From the NCBI GenBank assembly GCA_900642245.1, contig CAAAJI010000252.1, positions 1 to 19,872 on the forward strand: 19,872 nucleotides of DNA, written 5' to 3'. Position 1 is the stretch's first letter. Every line of letters begins with the position of its first letter. Of this stretch, positions 17,327 to 19,872 are shown in pieces. The translations under genes were made by a program, and so were the position numbers. The stretch comes from Fragilaria radians (taxonomy: Eukaryota; Bacillariophyta; Fragilariophyceae; Fragilariales; Fragilariaceae). A model generated the notes under the pieces. The model was not told the origin of the DNA, made no database searches, and was given only the letters and a program-made list of their open reading frames with translations.

Positions 17327-17884
17327 GTGAAGTTGACAATGAAATGGGTATGTATGCTCCTTGTAATTACCAGGATACAAAGTCTGGTATTACAAACCCG
17401 AGAGAAGATGATGAAGTCAATATCTGCAACGTTTCTCGCACAATTGATATCACCATATCCTTCTGATGCCATCATTTCTAGCAAGTATTGCGCTGGCGGC
17501 GTGGGCGATGATTGCGATGAACTTGCTCAAGGAAATAGCTACATAAAGTCTCTCCAGGAAAAAAGTGCCATGAATAGAGAAGAAAATTTAAAGGTAGGAT
17601 TATGAGATTTGAAGAAAAAAGGTTTGTTGTTACGATGGAACGTACACTAACGTAGCACAACCTAGGAGGCAACTCGGGCCTATCAAATGAAGAATTATCC
17701 AGATTTTTTTTCTGTTTACGGAAAAGTGATGGTGATGAAACAGGATGGCTCGTTTATAGTCATGAATGAAGACGAGCTCGCGATTCTTCGAAAAGCTGGA
17801 AAAATTAAAACAATCCAGCCGAAAGCTTTTCAAGGACAAACATTAGATTATACTCAAAAGCCGATTCGGGTTTTAATTGAGTAA
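17327..17884 (+). CDS. small protein, possibly thylakoid-lumen targeted, two exons
   Basis: Exons are 17327-17593 and 17666-17884, giving 161 residues. Residues 5-22 are hydrophobic (MKWVCMLLVITRIQSLVL), a likely ER signal peptide. A basic stretch, LQTREKMMK, follows, then a second, weaker hydrophobic segment (ISATFLAQLISPYPSDA) that could be a lumen-targeting signal. The mature part starts near SSKYCAGGVGDDCDELAQGN, with two close Cys, then a helix (YIKSLQEKSAMNREENLK), YQMKNYPDFFSVYGKVMVM, a DGSFIVMNEDELAIL segment and a C-terminal KPIRVLIE. No catalytic motif is recognised. The pattern of two consecutive targeting signals supports a thylakoid-lumen or other inner plastid location, but this is inferred. 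It may share its promoter with the gene at 16249. Confidence 0.82.
17594..17665 (+). other. intron, 72 bp
   Basis: The donor is TTTAAAG|GTAGGA and the acceptor CAACCTAG|GAGGCA, in phase 0. A branch-like ACACTAACG (17644-17652) lies about 15 bp before the acceptor. Splicing joins REENLK to EATRAYQMKNYP and leads to a clean stop at 17882-17884; retention would stop after three codons. Confidence 0.85.
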
Positions 17885-19872
17885 ATAATTTAAAACTCCG
17901 TTTGCAATCAAATTTGCAAGAATCTCATCCGACAGAAGTGTTGAAAGGTGAGATTTGGGTCCATTGATTAAAAAAATTAAATCCTTGTGAGACAAGCTGC
18001 GAGTCCAAGTTACTCTATCCTTTAGCCATGATATGCACAGCGAGCTTTTACTTTCACATAATCAAAGTAAATCTGCCACCATAAAAAATGGAAACAAAAA
18101 TTCGTCGTCTTTCGTTATATGTTGAAGCATCCTTTTTCGTACCAGTTTGCCCATTCGTGAATTCGTCACGATGACAGAATTAGGTTAAAGCATTACTAGA
18201 ATGTGTCATCTGTATGCTGAATAATTATGGTTGCATACCACTTCACGCATTTCCAATTCATAATGTTGATAGCTCCAAGTTGTAGCATGACTAGAAAATA
18301 TCAAGAAATGGAATCTTCAAGCCCTTTAAAATGGCTAGAGACAATGTATACTTATTTAAAAATAACGGTACTTAAGCTGATGCATTCATATCCACTCAAT
18401 TAACAGAAGCTCTATTGTCCTTAGTTGATGCGGTTGATACTGCGCTGGAAATTGAGGGCATACGAAATTTCCTAGAGGTTTGAGCATCTTGTTCAGCGGG
18501 GGGGAAGGCTCTGATGAGCGCCCCTTGAAAGTTGTCTCTACTATATGTTCCCTTATTTCTAAAGCGTTTATTTCATTCAGTATGTGCAGCTCTAGCTCAA
18601 CTAGTAAATCACACTTTTCTAGTTTAAGCGTTTTTCTCCTCATGACTGCTGACAACTCTCATGGTTCTTCCATATTTTGTATTTCAGTTCTGAAAACAAG
18701 TTTAACCTTATGTTAAGCGCAGACACTTTTTGCAATCTGCATTTTTAAATTTTATTTTCATACCTTTATTGTTTTTTTCTGAAAAAACCTCTCAATTGAA
18801 GTGACCTACCTTGACTGAAAGATCAAGTAGCAAATCCCTAACTAATTGAACTAAGGGAGGTATGCGTGTACTGGTACAAAGAGACATCCTGTACCGTGAG
18901 TGCATAGTAAATAGTAGTAGTTACAAGTAAACTACCATATCAAATATCTTCCACAAGTTTAACTATGATAAATGATTCACTAGCTAAACTTAGTGAAGAT
19001 TAAGTATTAGTTATAAACGGAGCATATCATTATACAATCTAGGAGAGCTATAATAATGATCTACATCAAGATCTAATTTAGGTTAGCATCCTTACAACAT
19101 AAGATTCAAAGATCCAAACTATCTTTACCTTATTGACCACAAACTTGTCCTTATGAACAACTTAAGACTTTTCTAAGCAGCTGGGAAGAAGGTTTTGAGT
19201 AATATCATATTCTTCATGAGAGTTCAGAAACATCTCATGAGAAGGGTCAAGAAGTTCTCCCTGAGAGAGGTTCTAAGACTACACAATACTAAAGAAACAT
19301 GTAATCTAAGATAGATCACACTTTTTATTGTGTTGTTTCTATATCTCACCATAGAGCATGCATGTAGAGTTTATGACTGTCATTCTCACACATAAAGCAC
19401 AGTAAATCTTGAGAATGTTTAACCTAAACTTTTCTTCCCTCACATATCTTATTAAGCTGCAGAAGCAATATAAGGAATTTTGAGCCTAATGAATAAAATC
19501 AACTTTTCTTCGTTTGCTTCTTGTAAAGCTTGAAGAATTCTTCCATGGCTTTCTTTTAGTCTCACTTTATGAAAAAAATCTTGAACTAAAGAATTTTTTG
19601 AAGAAAGCAACAACACCATTTGCCGAGTATTCTTGAATTTTCTCATCACTCTGCAGCACCTATAGGTCTGATCCATAGTAAAAGTTGAGTATGAAGCCTA
19701 GTACCGTACGATGCCTATATGTAACTACATACTTTAGTGTTGACATAAAACATTCGATCTGATGTGGCAAGCACCTTAAAAATATATCTACTATCAAAAT
19801 ACAATCGATAACGGAACTGTATCTTCTTGTTCTGAAAAAGTTGTGTATACTGTCGTGAGGTGACGTAGAATG
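17885..19872. other. 2-kb stretch without a convincing gene
   Basis: This is AT-rich DNA with many stops in all frames. It contains a possible hairpin at 17921-17955 (AATCTCATCC against GGTGAGATT, one bulge) shortly after the preceding stop, and a small inverted repeat GGTACA/TGTACC at 18873-18895. Two minus-strand open frames (18386-18655, 19452-19676) are discussed separately or rejected. No tRNA, snRNA or repeat array is visible. Confidence 0.5.
18386..18655 (-). CDS. possible coding fragment, unknown
   Basis: This 89-codon open frame has an internal Met (VMRRKTLKLEKCDLLVELEL) and a helical acidic stretch (HILNEINALEIREHIVE), followed by a Pro-rich part (SSEPSPPLNKM). The first half looks like coiled coil. 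The nominal start is not ATG; the first ATG is four codons later. It could be an exon, a retroelement remnant or chance. Confidence 0.22.
   Translation of the reverse strand: MSAVMRRKTLKLEKCDLLVELELHILNEINALEIREHIVETTFKGRSSEPSPPLNKMLKPLGNFVCPQFPAQYQPHQLRTIELLLIEWI

Noticed and set aside
18873..18895. Inverted repeat GGTACA/TGTACC as a transposon end or operator
   Set aside because: Six-base arms in 2 kb of AT-rich DNA are expected by chance, and no partner end or duplication was found.
19452..19676. 74-codon minus-strand ORF (QTYRCCRVMRKFKNTRQMV)
   Set aside because: It has no family resemblance I can support and lies in AT-rich DNA with many stops. It could be retroelement debris, but there is no evidence.
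1..19872. CRISPR array, tRNA or rRNA genes
   Set aside because: No regularly spaced repeat series, no tRNA T-loop and acceptor pattern, and no rRNA core sequence were seen on either strand.

Overview
The window looks like nuclear DNA of a heterokont alga, most likely a diatom. It is AT-rich and gene-sparse. Its genes have zero or one short GT-AG intron (72 to 163 bp), and several encode N-termini of the kind that target complex plastids: a signal peptide followed by Phe. It also carries a Ty1/copia element of a type I know from diatoms. The species cannot be fixed from the sequence.

Layout. Positions 1-1062 (minus) hold the gag region of a retrotransposon cut off by the window edge, with a CCHC zinc knuckle and two in-frame TAA stops. 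Positions 1476-6162 hold a complete but decayed Ty1/copia element on the minus strand. Its ends are exact: LTRs begin TGTTG and end CAACA, with a 5-bp target duplication CAAAC. Its gag is nearly intact. Protease, integrase, reverse transcriptase and RNase H are recognisable but broken by stops, frameshifts and a deletion that joins protease to the middle of integrase. The element sits 11 bp upstream of the start of a 567-residue coiled-coil protein gene (6174-7877, plus) with a possible plastid-targeting N-terminus. A charged, probably disordered protein follows on the minus strand (8398-9240). Next are a 1.4-kb stretch with only small doubtful ORFs, an unrecognised 226-residue protein (10670-11350, plus), and about 1.2 kb of broken coding-like plus-strand fragments with a 30-bp direct repeat.

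The right third holds the clearest genes. One is a two-exon FtsZ (12973-14456, minus) with alphaproteobacterial-type features and a mitochondrial-style presequence. Divergent to it is a two-exon CRAL-TRIO/Sec14-like lipid-transfer protein (15091-16174, plus). Convergent with that, 74 bp away, is a protein with a signal peptide plus Phe (16249-17112, minus). It shares a 214-bp upstream region with a divergent two-exon small protein (17327-17884, plus) that may be a thylakoid-lumen protein. The last 2 kb has no convincing gene.

The genes do not form an obvious pathway. The recurring theme is organelles: one probable mitochondrial division protein and up to three candidate plastid proteins. The most distinctive structure is the retrotransposon at the start of the coiled-coil gene, where one LTR has gained an ATG in frame with the gene.
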